64,000 nt of DNA from Pseudomonas sp. 10S4 (GTDB lineage: Bacteria > Pseudomonadota > Gammaproteobacteria > Pseudomonadales > Pseudomonadaceae): the NCBI RefSeq assembly GCF_034344865.1, contig NZ_CP133774.1:5890001-5954000 (forward strand), written 5' to 3'. Below the pieces are notes generated by a model. It ran no database searches. It saw only the letters and a list, made by a program, of their open reading frames with translations, and was not told where the DNA came from. Positions 1 to 8,959 of the stretch are shown piece after piece. Every line of letters starts with the position of its first letter. Positions within the stretch are counted from its first letter, which is position 1. The translations under genes and the position numbers were made by a program.

Positions 1-2628
1 CAGGCGATGCCCTCGGCCGCGATCTCGTCCCGACCGCCGCCCAATGGCAGGCGACGCGGCAGGAAGCCGCCCTTCGCGCCCACAGGCACGATGACCGAGT
101 TCTTCACTTGCTGGGCTTTTACCAGGCCCAACACTTCGGTGCGGTAGTCTTCTTCACGGTCGGACCAGCGCAGGCCGCCACGAGCCACGTTACCGAAGCG
201 CAGGTGCACACCTTCAACGCGAGGCGAGTAAACGAAGATTTCGAACTTCGGTACTGGCTTCGGCAGCTCAGGAATCTGGTGCGGGTTGAACTTGAAGCTG
301 AAGTAAGACTTGTTATGGCCGTGCGCATCGGTCTGGTAGAAGTTGGTGCGCAGGGTGGCCTTGATCAGGTCCAGGTAGCGACGCAGGATGCGGTCTTCGT
401 TGAGCACCTGGACGTCGTCCAGGGCGGTGACGATGGCTTGTTCCAGACGTTGCTGCTTGTCTTCCAGATCGTCGCTGGCCAGTTTGCGCGCCAGGTAGAA
501 ACGGGTCTTGAACAACCGGGTCAACTCACGAGCGATGTCGGTGTGGTTGTTCAGGGTGCTGGCGATGTAGCCCAGGTCGAAGCCCAGACGAATCTGCTTC
601 ATGTAACGGGCGTAGGCACGCAGCAGCGCAACGTCGCGCCATGGCAGGCCGGCGGTCAGTACCAGACGGTTGAACGCATCGTTTTCGGCATCGCCACGCA
701 CGATGTGGACGAACGCGTCCTGCAAGGTGTCGTTGAGCTGCTGGATGTCGAGTTCCAGGCCTTCGGCAGCGGTGAACGCGAAATCGTGAATCCAGAACTC
801 GCGGCCATTGTTGTGACGCAGGCGATACGGGAACTCACCCAGCACGCGCAGGCCGAGGTTTTCCAGGATCGGCAAGACGTCGGACAACGCCAGCGGCGTG
901 TCGGCGTGGTACAGCTTGCAATGCAGTTCGCGCTGACCGGAGACCTGACCCAGCGGCTGATAGAAGCTCATCACCAGCGGGTTCTTTTCGTTCAGGCTCA
1001 GCAGGTGTTGCATGTCGACCACGGCCGAGTGCGCAGCGAAGCGCTCGCGGTAACCGGCCGGGAAGCCTTTCGGGAAGTCCGCCAGCACGTTGGTGCCGTG
1101 GGCTTCGCCGAAGCTTTCCACGACCAGGCTGGCGTAGTCGTCCTGCCAGCTGCGGCAGGCTTGAACCACTTCTTTTTCCAGCAGAACCGGGTCGATGTCC
1201 AGACGGTTCTTCGGGTCAACCCGCAGAATCAGTTGTACACGGGCCAGCACGGACTCGGAGAAGAAGGTCCAGAACTCGCAATCCGAGGCTTTCAGGCGAT
1301 CCATCAGCACTTGCTGGATCTTCTGGCGCACTTCGGTGGAGTAGATGTCGCGCGGCACGTAGGCCAGGCAGTAGCAGAAACGACCGTACGGGTCTTTGCG
1401 CAGGAACACGCGGATCTTGTTGCGTTCCTGGATCTGCACAATCGACATCACGGTGCTGAACAGCTCGTCGACCGGCGTCTGGAACAGATCGTCACGCGGC
1501 AGTACTTCGACGACCTGCGCCAGTTCCTTGCCCAAGTGAGCCTTGGCCTGGAAGCCGGAACGGCGTTCGATTTCTCGACCTTGCGGCGGATGTCGGAATG
1601 ACCCGCACGCTCTCGCCATACACCGAGGAGGTGTAAAGGCCCATGAAGCGGCATTCCTTGATGACCTTGCCGTCGGCGTCGATCTCGCGGATCGACACGT
1701 AGTCCGGGTAAGCCGGACGGTGTACGCGGCTTGGGTGCGCAGCCTTGGCGAACGACAGCAGGGTCGGTTCGCGCAGGTAGTTCACGGCGTAGTCTTCGAT
1801 GCGCAGGTCATCGTAGGTCAGGCCGGTACGCAGCAGTTTGGTCAGGCCGAGGAAGGAGTTCTGGTCGTACTCGATGTGGCCGCCGTCGGCCTGGTCGCTG
1901 ACCACGAATTCTTCATAGCCCAGGAACGTGAAGTGGTTGCCCACCAGCCATTCCAGGAAGCTTTTGATTTCGGCTTTTTCTTCGCCATCGACTTTGAACT
2001 GGCTGTTGTCCAGGCCGGTCAGGATTTCCTGAACCTTGGCTTTCATTGGTTCGAAATCGGCGACCGCAACGCGGACTTCACCGAGAACCTGTTCCAGCTC
2101 TTTGCTCAGTACATTGAGCTCGGCCGCGTTGGCGCAACGGTCGATTTCCAGGTACATCAGCGATTCTTGCAGAATGCCTTCGCCATGGGTGCCCTTCGGC
2201 AGGATTTCCAGCAGCTCACCCTTGCTGCCGCGACGCACGCTCAGCACAGTGGTTTGCAAGGTATGGATGCTGTAGCCGCGACGGTTCAGCTCGGTACGCA
2301 CCGAGTCCACGAGGAATGGCAAATCGTGGTGCAGCACTTCGACCGCAGTGTGGGTCGACTGCCAGCCGTGGCGTTCGTAATCAGGGTTGTAGACGCGCAC
2401 TTGTGGTTGCGCGTGATCGAAGCGCTCAAGCAGGCGCCACGCAGAAAGGGTGCAGCCGGCGAGGTCGGACAACCGACGTTGAGTCAGCTCGTCGAGGGAA
2501 ATGATGCCGAAAAATTGTTCAGCAAACAGCGCCACTTGTGGCAGTGCCTGTTCACTGATGTGCTGCGCCAGTGCCGCTTGCAGTTGGTGCTGGAAGTCGG
2601 CTTTGCTGGCTGCGGTGAAGAACGCCAT
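1..2628 (-). pseudogene. gdhB: NAD-specific glutamate dehydrogenase, 5' part, frame broken twice as sequenced
   Basis: This is the N-terminal half of the large (about 1600-residue) NAD-dependent glutamate dehydrogenase, which deaminates glutamate to 2-oxoglutarate; the gene continues past base 1. The start at 2628 (protein begins MAFFTAASKADFQHQL) has a GGAG element nine bases upstream. The first ~340 codons read cleanly through SVYGESVRVIP. The frame then shifts near 1593 and again near 1575; the three frames give the expected chain IP-[H]IRRKVE-EIERRSGFQAK in succession. Each lesion fits one missing base. Downstream of both, the frame stays open to the window edge and holds conserved protein such as NVARGGLRWSDREEDYRTEV. 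Two single-base losses 18 bp apart in an otherwise intact gene suggest sequencing error, but real inactivation cannot be excluded. The family assignment is firm. Confidence 0.88.
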
Positions 2629-3087
2629 CTGTGGTACTCCGCTTGGGCTTGTTATTGATGGAAGCGTCGCGTGCAAAACCCCTTTCGGGGCGATCCGTCA
2701 CCCTGTTCCTGATTCTCGGGCAGAGGAAACAGGGAGACAGGTGGGTGAAGCTGGACGAGACACTCAGGTCACATTCACCTTCCAAGAATGGGTATCGGCA
2801 AAAGCGACTGTACGATGAATTGCACAATGCCTTTACGGGTATCCATTCGATGCGCAGCTTAACGAGTGCGACAACGTGCCTGCTTGCGGTGCTGCGACAT
2901 ATTCGGTCATCGGCACGCAGCTTGCGCCTTGTGCATCGGACAACACTAGCAGTCACGGGGCAAAATGGGTTGCCCGGCGCAGCAAATGCTCACTTGCAGC
3001 CCTGCTAAAGCCCGAAAACGACGACGCCCATGACCAAAGGACTGACCATGGACGTTTTCCGAGCTTTCTGAAGGAAGCGTGACCGGA
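2629..3087. other. Intergenic region upstream of gdhB, no gene seen
   Basis: This 459-bp stretch separates the gdhB start from the end of the zinc-ribbon gene, which reads in the same direction. Open frames here are short and lack family-like sequence. It must hold the gdhB promoter and leader. I see no convincing hairpin terminator or repeat. Confidence 0.5.
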
Positions 3088-4482
3088 TCAGTCGATCAAG
3101 TCTTCAATGGCTTGAAATCTGCTCACGGTGGCACAGTCGTAACACAGCATTTTCACCGTCAGTTTGTCCATGCTGGCGTCTATGTTGCTTGAATCGCACT
3201 CACGGCAGAACAGCTGCAGGTGTCCTGTCAAATCCGTCCCGAACGTCGCCCCGGCGAAAAACTGCGGCACCAGCTCATCACGCCAGTAAATGCCCGGCGA
3301 CTTGGAAAAACCGGCACCGCTGTCCTTGAGCACGACGTCATACAGTAAGCGATGCAAGGCCGATTGCGGGACTCGCGAATCACGACAAGCCGTTTTACGC
3401 CAGTTACGCGCCAGGGCATCCTGCGCCGTCCCCAACATATTGCCCGGAATGGTGTTGGACGCATGGGCGCGGCCCTTGGAATTACCGGTCTGGTAGAAAT
3501 GCGCGGCATTTTTTACTGCCAGACGCGCGAAGTAGTAGATGTGGCTCACCGAGAAGTTCTGCAAAAGCTGCCCGACTACCGCCTCCGCTCGACTTTCAGC
3601 GGTGAAGGCGAAGCTCACCTCGTTGGCAAGCACGCGGATGTACTGGATAGATTCATCCCGGGCCAGGCTGAACATCAAAGCGTACAGTTCGCTTTTCCAG
3701 GTGGGCTGTACGCTGCCGGACAGTTCTTGATATAGCGCCAGATACAGTGCATCGCGGGCGCAATGTACGCCGCTATCCACTGCAACATTCGGCAACCATT
3801 GCACGGCGCAGAAATCGCTAATCCGATAGCCGGCCGTTCGGTCGAAGGCCTTGATGTCTGAATCAGGATCGACCAGCAACACACCCGACTCGAACAGGTT
3901 CTTCACCAAGTCTGCGCTGGTCTCGTCGTTGAGTGCCAAGTATTCGCTCCGGGTTCCAGCCTTGAGCGCGGAAATGCGGTCGGCACCGGCGCTGCTGCCG
4001 TCATCCAGCAAGGCGAGCAGTGCCAGCTTCTGGACGAATCCCAGTGCTGCATAGGATACGGGTGGCCGTTGTGTGCCATAACACTGCTCCAGTTCACAGC
4101 GGTCGCGTTGCGCCTGAGCCGCAATTTCCTGCTGGCGGACCTTGTAACACTCAGCGCACATACAAAGTGTGCGTCGTCCATAGTTGCCGGGCACATAGTA
4201 ACGGTGCTCGCATCGTACGCATTTGAACGGATCGTGGATTGAGGCAGGGGTGCCTCTGGCGTGCCGACGAACCCACATGGGCAGGTCGCAATAGGGGCAT
4301 GACAGGTCTTTGCTGACAATCGGCGGCAAGATTTTCAGCACGCTGCGGACTGTCGAGGGAAGACCGAACGCCGCCAACAGTTCAGCAATTTTCTCACCGC
4401 TCAGGTAGCGCTGATACAGTTGCTCGACCTGCTCTTCAGACAAGTGCTTGATCTCATCTGCCCGCTCCAAATAGTGACTCAT
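3088..4482 (-). CDS. Hypothetical zinc-ribbon protein with N-terminal HTH-like segment
   Basis: A 464-residue protein of unknown function. I start at 4482 (MSHYLERADEIKHLSEEQ) because an AAAGGA element lies about ten bases upstream; the frame stays open further upstream but without a better site. Residues ~14-52 look like a resolvase-type helix-turn-helix (LSEEQVEQLYQRYLSGEKIA). Then come C62-x2-C65 and C88-x2-C91, a likely zinc ribbon, a further cluster C107-x-C109-x2-C112, and near the C-terminus another Cys pair set (CREC...CYDC). The middle ~300 residues resemble no family I know. The layout of a DNA-binding-like head and metal ribbons at both ends suggests a nucleic-acid-associated role, which is inference only. 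It stands alone, with long gaps on both sides. Confidence 0.7.
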   Translation of the reverse strand: MSHYLERADEIKHLSEEQVEQLYQRYLSGEKIAELLAAFGLPSTVRSVLKILPPIVSKDLSCPYCDLPMWVRRHARGTPASIHDPFKCVRCEHRYYVPGNYGRRTLCMCAECYKVRQQEIAAQAQRDRCELEQCYGTQRPPVSYAALGFVQKLALLALLDDGSSAGADRISALKAGTRSEYLALNDETSADLVKNLFESGVLLVDPDSDIKAFDRTAGYRISDFCAVQWLPNVAVDSGVHCARDALYLALYQELSGSVQPTWKSELYALMFSLARDESIQYIRVLANEVSFAFTAESRAEAVVGQLLQNFSVSHIYYFARLAVKNAAHFYQTGNSKGRAHASNTIPGNMLGTAQDALARNWRKTACRDSRVPQSALHRLLYDVVLKDSGAGFSKSPGIYWRDELVPQFFAGATFGTDLTGHLQLFCRECDSSNIDASMDKLTVKMLCYDCATVSRFQAIEDLID

Positions 4483-4840
4483 TGAAAGAGGTCCTTTTTT
4501 TCGTGGTTGTCTTCGCACTCCATTGCGTTCTAAACCGCAAAGTAAGGTAATGAATTCAATCGGGACAAGTAAAAAAGCCGACGGCACACGTTATTTTCAC
4601 CGCTGTAAAACGCCCTACATCCGCGACGGAAATTTCACAAAGTTCGACGGGAAATGTCCCGAAGAAAAAACTTGCTTCATTCATCGGGCGCGGCGTTAGG
4701 CGAGTAGGACATTCATCGATCTGATAATACAAAGCGGGGTTTTCCAAGCGTCAGCCGCAGGTGTTGCAGCAGAATTTCTCCGGGGGTGGCAGAATCGCCC
4801 TTTGTTCGTCTTCACAATGCTCGTCGGCCAGGAATTACCC
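4483..4840. other. Divergent intergenic region, no gene seen
   Basis: A 358-bp gap between the minus-strand zinc-ribbon gene and the plus-strand small acidic gene, so it should carry both promoters. It is noticeably more AT-rich than its surroundings near 4490-4700. No clear operator, RNA gene or repeat could be recognised. Confidence 0.4.
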
Positions 4841-5194
4841 ATGCAAATGACCACCGCCCTCTTGATCGTCAACCCGTGCGATGACGAAGAAGACAACATG
4901 GCCATGCTCTGCTGCCACAGCGATCAGGGCGACATGTTCCTGATGACCCGCTACCCGGACGAGGACGCGCTGGACATCACCCTCGACGGCGAGCCATCGA
5001 CTCTGGACGGGGTGAAAGTCACCCTCAGCCCTACCCGCCTGTTGATCGAAATCGCCGCTGGCGATGCCGATGCGCTGAATGGCGATGATTCTTTGGAAAT
5101 CATTCACAACACCGATGCCAGTGACCTGGCGGAAGTGGAAGAAACCTTGCAGAACATTCTCAAGGGGACTGGCACCTATATAAGCGAGCTCTAA
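4841..5194 (+). CDS. Small acidic hypothetical protein
   Basis: A 117-residue protein of unknown function. The start at 4841 (MQMTTALLIVNPCDDEEDN) is preceded by AGGAA at 4830, eight bases upstream; an in-frame ATG at 4802 lacks a comparable site. The protein is strongly acidic, has no signal peptide or membrane segment and no recognisable catalytic motif. Two cysteines follow each other in AMLCCHSDQGD. It stands alone, followed by an inverted REP pair. The continuous codon use and good ribosome binding site support a real gene. Another small acidic protein lies at 29629-29928, but I cannot show that the two are homologous. Confidence 0.65.
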   Translation: MQMTTALLIVNPCDDEEDNMAMLCCHSDQGDMFLMTRYPDEDALDITLDGEPSTLDGVKVTLSPTRLLIEIAAGDADALNGDDSLEIIHNTDASDLAEVEETLQNILKGTGTYISEL

Positions 5195-5223
5195 GCTTCA
5201 GTAACTCGGGTGCCTGAACCGGC

Positions 5224-5311
5224 CTCATCGCGAGCAAGCTCGCTCCCACAGTGGATCGGATGTGTCTGACAGAACACCATCAACTGTGGGAGCGAGCTTG
5301 CTCGCGATGAG
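5224..5311. repeat. Inverted pair of REP elements (GTGGGAGCGAGC class)
   Basis: Two copies of a 29-base REP sequence face each other (5224-5252 and 5283-5311), identical apart from orientation, with a 30-base spacer. The core GTGGGAGCGAGCTTGCTCGCGA is typical of extragenic palindromes in fluorescens-group pseudomonads. It sits between two genes and could form a long hairpin. Confidence 0.9.
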
Positions 5312-5488
5312 GTCCGAAAGAACACCACCGCTCCTCCCACCTACAAATTTCAAACAATTCCCCCAGCCCTTTCCCGCAGTTTGCGCAAAATGCCGTTAGT
5401 CGCCACCCCCCGCGATGCATTAAAGTAACGCCCCCAGCCCTGGCGTTATTTGAACGTCTTCGGTCACCCTTTCCAGGAACAGTCATCG

Positions 5489-6446
5489 ATGGAACATCGT
5501 GAAGCGCTGCTTGCGCTGCGAACCTTTCTTTCAACGCAGATTCTCGGCCAGGAAAAACTCATCGAGCGTTTGCTCATCGCCTTGCTCGCCGACGGCCACA
5601 TGCTGGTCGAGGGCGCCCCGGGCTTGGCCAAGACCAAGGCCATCAAAGAACTCGCCGAAGGCATCGAAGCGCAGTTCCATCGCATCCAGTTCACCCCCGA
5701 CCTGTTGCCGGCCGACATCACCGGCACCAGTCTATCGCCCGGAAACCGGCAGCTTCGTGTTCCAGCAAGGGCCGATCTTCCACAACCTGGTGCTGGCGGA
5801 CGAAATCAACCGTGCCCCGGCCAAGGTTCAGTCAGCCCTGCTCGAAGCCATGGCCGAGCGTCAAGTCAGCGTCGGGCGCAGCACTTACGAGTTGTCGCCG
5901 CTGTTTCTGGTGATGGCCACGCAAAACCCGATTGAGCAGGAAGGCACCTACCCGCTGCCCGAAGCCCAACTCGACCGTTTCCTGATGCACGTAAAAATCG
6001 GTTTCCCGGACGCCGCCGTCGAACGCCGCATCCTGCAACAGGCCCGTGGCGAAGCCCTCAACGGCGAAACCAAGCCTGAGCGCCGGGTCAGCCAGCAGGC
6101 GATCTTCGCCGCGCGCAAGGAAATCCTCGGTTTGTACATGGCCGACGCCGTGGAGGAATACCTGGTGCAACTGGTCATGGCCACGCGCACGCCGGCCAAA
6201 TTCGACCCGGAGATGGCCGAGTGGATCGCCTACGGCGCCAGCCCGCGTGGTTCGATTGCGCTGGACCGTTGCGCCCGCGCTCACGCCTGGCTGGCCGGTC
6301 GCGACTTTGTCAGCCCGGAAGACATTCAAGCGGTGCTGTTTGACGTGTTGCGTCACCGCATCATCCTGTCCTTTGAAGCCGAAGCTGCTGGCATTGACCA
6401 GGACCGAGTGGTCCAGCGGATTCTCGACGTCGTAGCCGTCGCTTGA
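5489..6446 (+). pseudogene. MoxR-family AAA+ ATPase, frameshifted as sequenced
   Basis: A MoxR-type AAA+ ATPase, a chaperone-like partner of von Willebrand factor A (vWA) proteins; here it heads the vWA operon. The start at 5489 (MEHREALLALRTF) follows an AGGAAC site. Walker A (EGAPGLAKT) and the start of the core are in the first frame up to LLPADITGT. The remainder, from VYRPETGSFVFQQGP through Walker B (VLADEINRAP) and sensor 1 (MATQNP), is in another frame. The expected GTE-VYRP would need two more bases at about 5728-5730, so this is a two-base loss or a one-base gain. Length (about 319 codons) and every other motif are normal. A sequencing error is the simplest reading, because all downstream operon genes are intact. 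Confidence 0.85.
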
Positions 6447-6451
6447 CCTCG

Positions 6452-7396
6452 ATGAACGCCAGCCTGCCGCCCGAGCCGGGCATCCGTGTCAGCCTCGCCG
6501 AGCTGATCGAGATGCGTCATCGTGTGCGCGAAGTGCAGCTGTTTTCCACGCCGAGCCAGCGCAGCCCGCTGATCGGCCTGCACCACTCCAAGCTGCGTGG
6601 CCGTGGCGTCGACTTCGATCAGGTGCGGGTCTATCAGGCCGGCGACGACGTGCGCACCATCGACTGGCGCGTCACCGCCCGCACCCAGGAGCCGCACACC
6701 AAGCTGTTTCACGAGGAACGCGAACGACCGATTTTCATCATGGTCGAGCAAAGCCGTCGGCTGTTTTTCGGCTCGGGGCTGATGTTCAAGTCGGTGCTCG
6801 CGGCCCAAGCCGCGAGCCTGATCGGCTGGGCGGCCCTGGGGCATAACGACCGGGTCGGCGGGCTGGTGTTCGGCGACAACGAGCACTACGAAATCAAACC
6901 ACGGCGCAGCAAGCAGAGCCTGCTGCAATTGCTCAACCGGCTGGTGCGGGTCAACCAGTCGCTGCACACCGAAAGCGAGCAGAACCGCGACTCGCTCAAC
7001 ATGGCCCTGCGCCGCGCCCGGGAAGTGTTACGTCCCGGCAGCCTGGTGATCGTGATCTGCGACGAACGCGCCTTGACCGAAGGTTCCGAGCAACAGCTGA
7101 GTCTGTTGTCACGCCATTGCGACTTGTTGCTGCTGCCGCTCTCCGATCCGCTGGACCACGCCCTGCCCGCCGCCGGGCTTTTACGCTTCGCGGAGCGTGG
7201 CGCGCAGTTGGAACTCGACACCCTGAATTTCGACCTGCGCCAAGCCTATCGCGCCCAGGCCGAAGCCCGCATCGCCCGCTGGGAATTGCTCGCGCAAAAG
7301 CTGCGGGTACTGTTGATGCCACTGAGCACCCAGAGTGAAATGGTTGAGCAACTGCGCGAGTACCTGAACCCACAGAAACCGGGGAAAGGTCGATGA
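6452..7396 (+). CDS. DUF58 domain-containing protein of the MoxR/Bat operon
   Basis: A 314-residue DUF58 protein, a family nearly always encoded next to MoxR ATPases and related to vWA-fold proteins. The conserved stretch GRGVDFDQVRVYQAGDDVRT and IDWRVTARTQEPHTK lie near residues 45-85. The C-terminal half has the alternating strand and helix pattern of a vWA-like domain (LVIVICDER). I take the ATG at 6452; a TTG at 6443 would overlap the moxR stop as TTGA and is a possible alternative start, since neither has a strong ribosome binding site. No signal peptide is present. It overlaps the next gene by four bases. Biochemical function in bacteria is not settled; a role in envelope stress is inferred from the operon. 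Confidence 0.88.
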   Translation: MNASLPPEPGIRVSLAELIEMRHRVREVQLFSTPSQRSPLIGLHHSKLRGRGVDFDQVRVYQAGDDVRTIDWRVTARTQEPHTKLFHEERERPIFIMVEQSRRLFFGSGLMFKSVLAAQAASLIGWAALGHNDRVGGLVFGDNEHYEIKPRRSKQSLLQLLNRLVRVNQSLHTESEQNRDSLNMALRRAREVLRPGSLVIVICDERALTEGSEQQLSLLSRHCDLLLLPLSDPLDHALPAAGLLRFAERGAQLELDTLNFDLRQAYRAQAEARIARWELLAQKLRVLLMPLSTQSEMVEQLREYLNPQKPGKGR

Positions 7397-7887
7397 GCAG
7401 CCTCGAACAACTGCAACCGCTGATGACCCCGCCACCCATCGACTTCTGGCCACCGGCGCCGGGCTGGTGGCTGTTGCTGCTGTTATTGCCGCTGATCGGT
7501 TTCGGCCTGTGGCAGTTGCGGCGCTTCATTCCGAACAAACGCCCCATCGTGCGCGCCGAACAGCCGCTGGACCCGGTACGCCTCGCCGCCCTGGTCGAAC
7601 TGGCGCAAATGCCCAAACCTTACGACGGCGCGCCGGCCGGTGCCTGGCTGCAGCAACTCAACGGCCTGCTCAAACGCCTGTGCCGCAACCATTACCCCTA
7701 CAGCCAGAGCCACACCCTCAACGGTCGCAAATGGCTGGCATTCCTCGACAACCGCTGCCCGGCTGCTGGCCTGACACGGTGGATGGTGCTGGTGGAAGGC
7801 GCCTACAAACCCGAATGCAAACTCGACGACAAGGCCATTGCAGGCCTGACCCACGCCGTCGACACCTGGATTCGCAAACATGTTTGA
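7393..7887 (+). CDS. DUF4381 small membrane protein
   Basis: A 164-residue protein of the DUF4381 family, the small single-span membrane component that sits between DUF58 and the first vWA gene in many proteobacterial MoxR operons. One transmembrane helix lies near residues 22-45 (PGWWLLLLLLPLIGFGLWQL), following a short cytoplasmic or periplasmic N-terminus rich in prolines. The rest is a soluble alpha-helical domain with the pattern LNGRKWLAFLD. It overlaps the previous gene by an ATGA and the following one by eight bases, so translation is probably coupled. It likely anchors or scaffolds the Bat complex in the inner membrane, by inference from context. Confidence 0.88.
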   Translation: MSSLEQLQPLMTPPPIDFWPPAPGWWLLLLLLPLIGFGLWQLRRFIPNKRPIVRAEQPLDPVRLAALVELAQMPKPYDGAPAGAWLQQLNGLLKRLCRNHYPYSQSHTLNGRKWLAFLDNRCPAAGLTRWMVLVEGAYKPECKLDDKAIAGLTHAVDTWIRKHV

Positions 7888-8959
7888 GTTCGCCTGGCCG
7901 TGGATCTTTGCCCTGCTGCCATTGCCGTGGCTGATGCGCGTGCTGCTGCCGGTGGCCGACAGCGGCGAACCGGCGCTCAAAGTCAGCTTCCTAGGCGACC
8001 TCGAAGGCCTGACCCGACGCCGTGCTCGCGCCCACCTACCGGCCTGGCGCCAGCAAGCGCCGTTCATCCTACTGTGGCTGTTGCTGCTGATCGCCGCCGC
8101 CCGACCGCAATGGCTCGGCGAACCGTTGCCGATTGCTGCCAGTGGCCGCGATTTGCTGGTGGCGGTGGACGTGTCCGGCTCGATGGATTTCCCCGACATG
8201 CAATGGCAGGACGAAGACGTCAGCCGCTTGTCGCTGGTCCAGCATTTGCTCGGCGACTTTCTGGAAAGCCGCGAAGGTGATCGGGTCGGGCTGATCCTGT
8301 TCGGCAGCAAGGCCTACCTGCAAGCGCCGCTGACCTTTGACCGGCGCACGGTGCGCATCTGGCTCGACGAAGCGCGGATCGGCATCGCCGGCAAGAACAC
8401 CGCCATCGGTGATGCAATTGGCCTGGCGCTCAAGCGTTTGCGCATGCGTCCGGCGCAAAGTCGTGTGCTGATTCTGGTGACCGACGGCGCTAACAATGGC
8501 GGCGAAATCGATCCACTGACCGCCGCTCGACTGGCCGCCAGTGAAGGCGTGAAAATCTACCCGATCGGCATCGGTGCCGACCCGGAGCAAAGCGGTACGC
8601 TGGGTTTCCTCGGCGTCAACCCGAGCCTGGACCTCGACGAGCCGGCATTGAAGGCTATCGCTGAGGCCACCGGCGGCCAGTACTTCCGCGCCCGCGACGG
8701 CAAAGAGCTGGAGGCGATCAGGGCCACCCTCGACAAACTGGAGCCGGTAACCCAGCAACCGACCCAGGCCCGCCCGGCCCAGACGTTGTATCAGTGGCCG
8801 CTGGCGTTGGCGCTGTTATTGAGCATGTTGCTGGTGGTGCGCGAGCGCTGGCCGGACAATCCGCTGCAACGTTTCTTGAGCAAGGATCTGTTTTTGCAAA
8901 CCCAACTGCCAGACTGGCGCCAACGGCTCAAACGCCTGCGCTTGCGGAGGCGTCGATGA
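7880..8959 (+). CDS. vWA domain membrane protein, BatA-like
   Basis: A 359-residue vWA protein of the BatA type. Two transmembrane helices bracket a linker at the N-terminus (about residues 5-22 and 55-75), then comes a complete vWA domain with the metal-binding MIDAS motif D97-V-S99-G-S101, the conserved T of the AGKNTAIGDAIG loop and the D of LILVTDGANNGG. A third transmembrane helix near residues 300-320 and a very basic tail (RLKRLRLRRRR) follow. It overlaps both neighbours. The intact MIDAS site suggests metal-dependent ligand binding, unlike the next vWA gene. By family, Bat proteins are linked to stress tolerance; the ligand is unknown. Confidence 0.9.
   Translation: MFEFAWPWIFALLPLPWLMRVLLPVADSGEPALKVSFLGDLEGLTRRRARAHLPAWRQQAPFILLWLLLLIAAARPQWLGEPLPIAASGRDLLVAVDVSGSMDFPDMQWQDEDVSRLSLVQHLLGDFLESREGDRVGLILFGSKAYLQAPLTFDRRTVRIWLDEARIGIAGKNTAIGDAIGLALKRLRMRPAQSRVLILVTDGANNGGEIDPLTAARLAASEGVKIYPIGIGADPEQSGTLGFLGVNPSLDLDEPALKAIAEATGGQYFRARDGKELEAIRATLDKLEPVTQQPTQARPAQTLYQWPLALALLLSMLLVVRERWPDNPLQRFLSKDLFLQTQLPDWRQRLKRLRLRRRR

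Noticed and set aside
108..1601. Plus-strand open frame of 497 codons
   Set aside because: It is the mirror of gdhB: the minus strand encodes conserved glutamate dehydrogenase sequence, while this frame has no family-like motifs and starts without a ribosome site.
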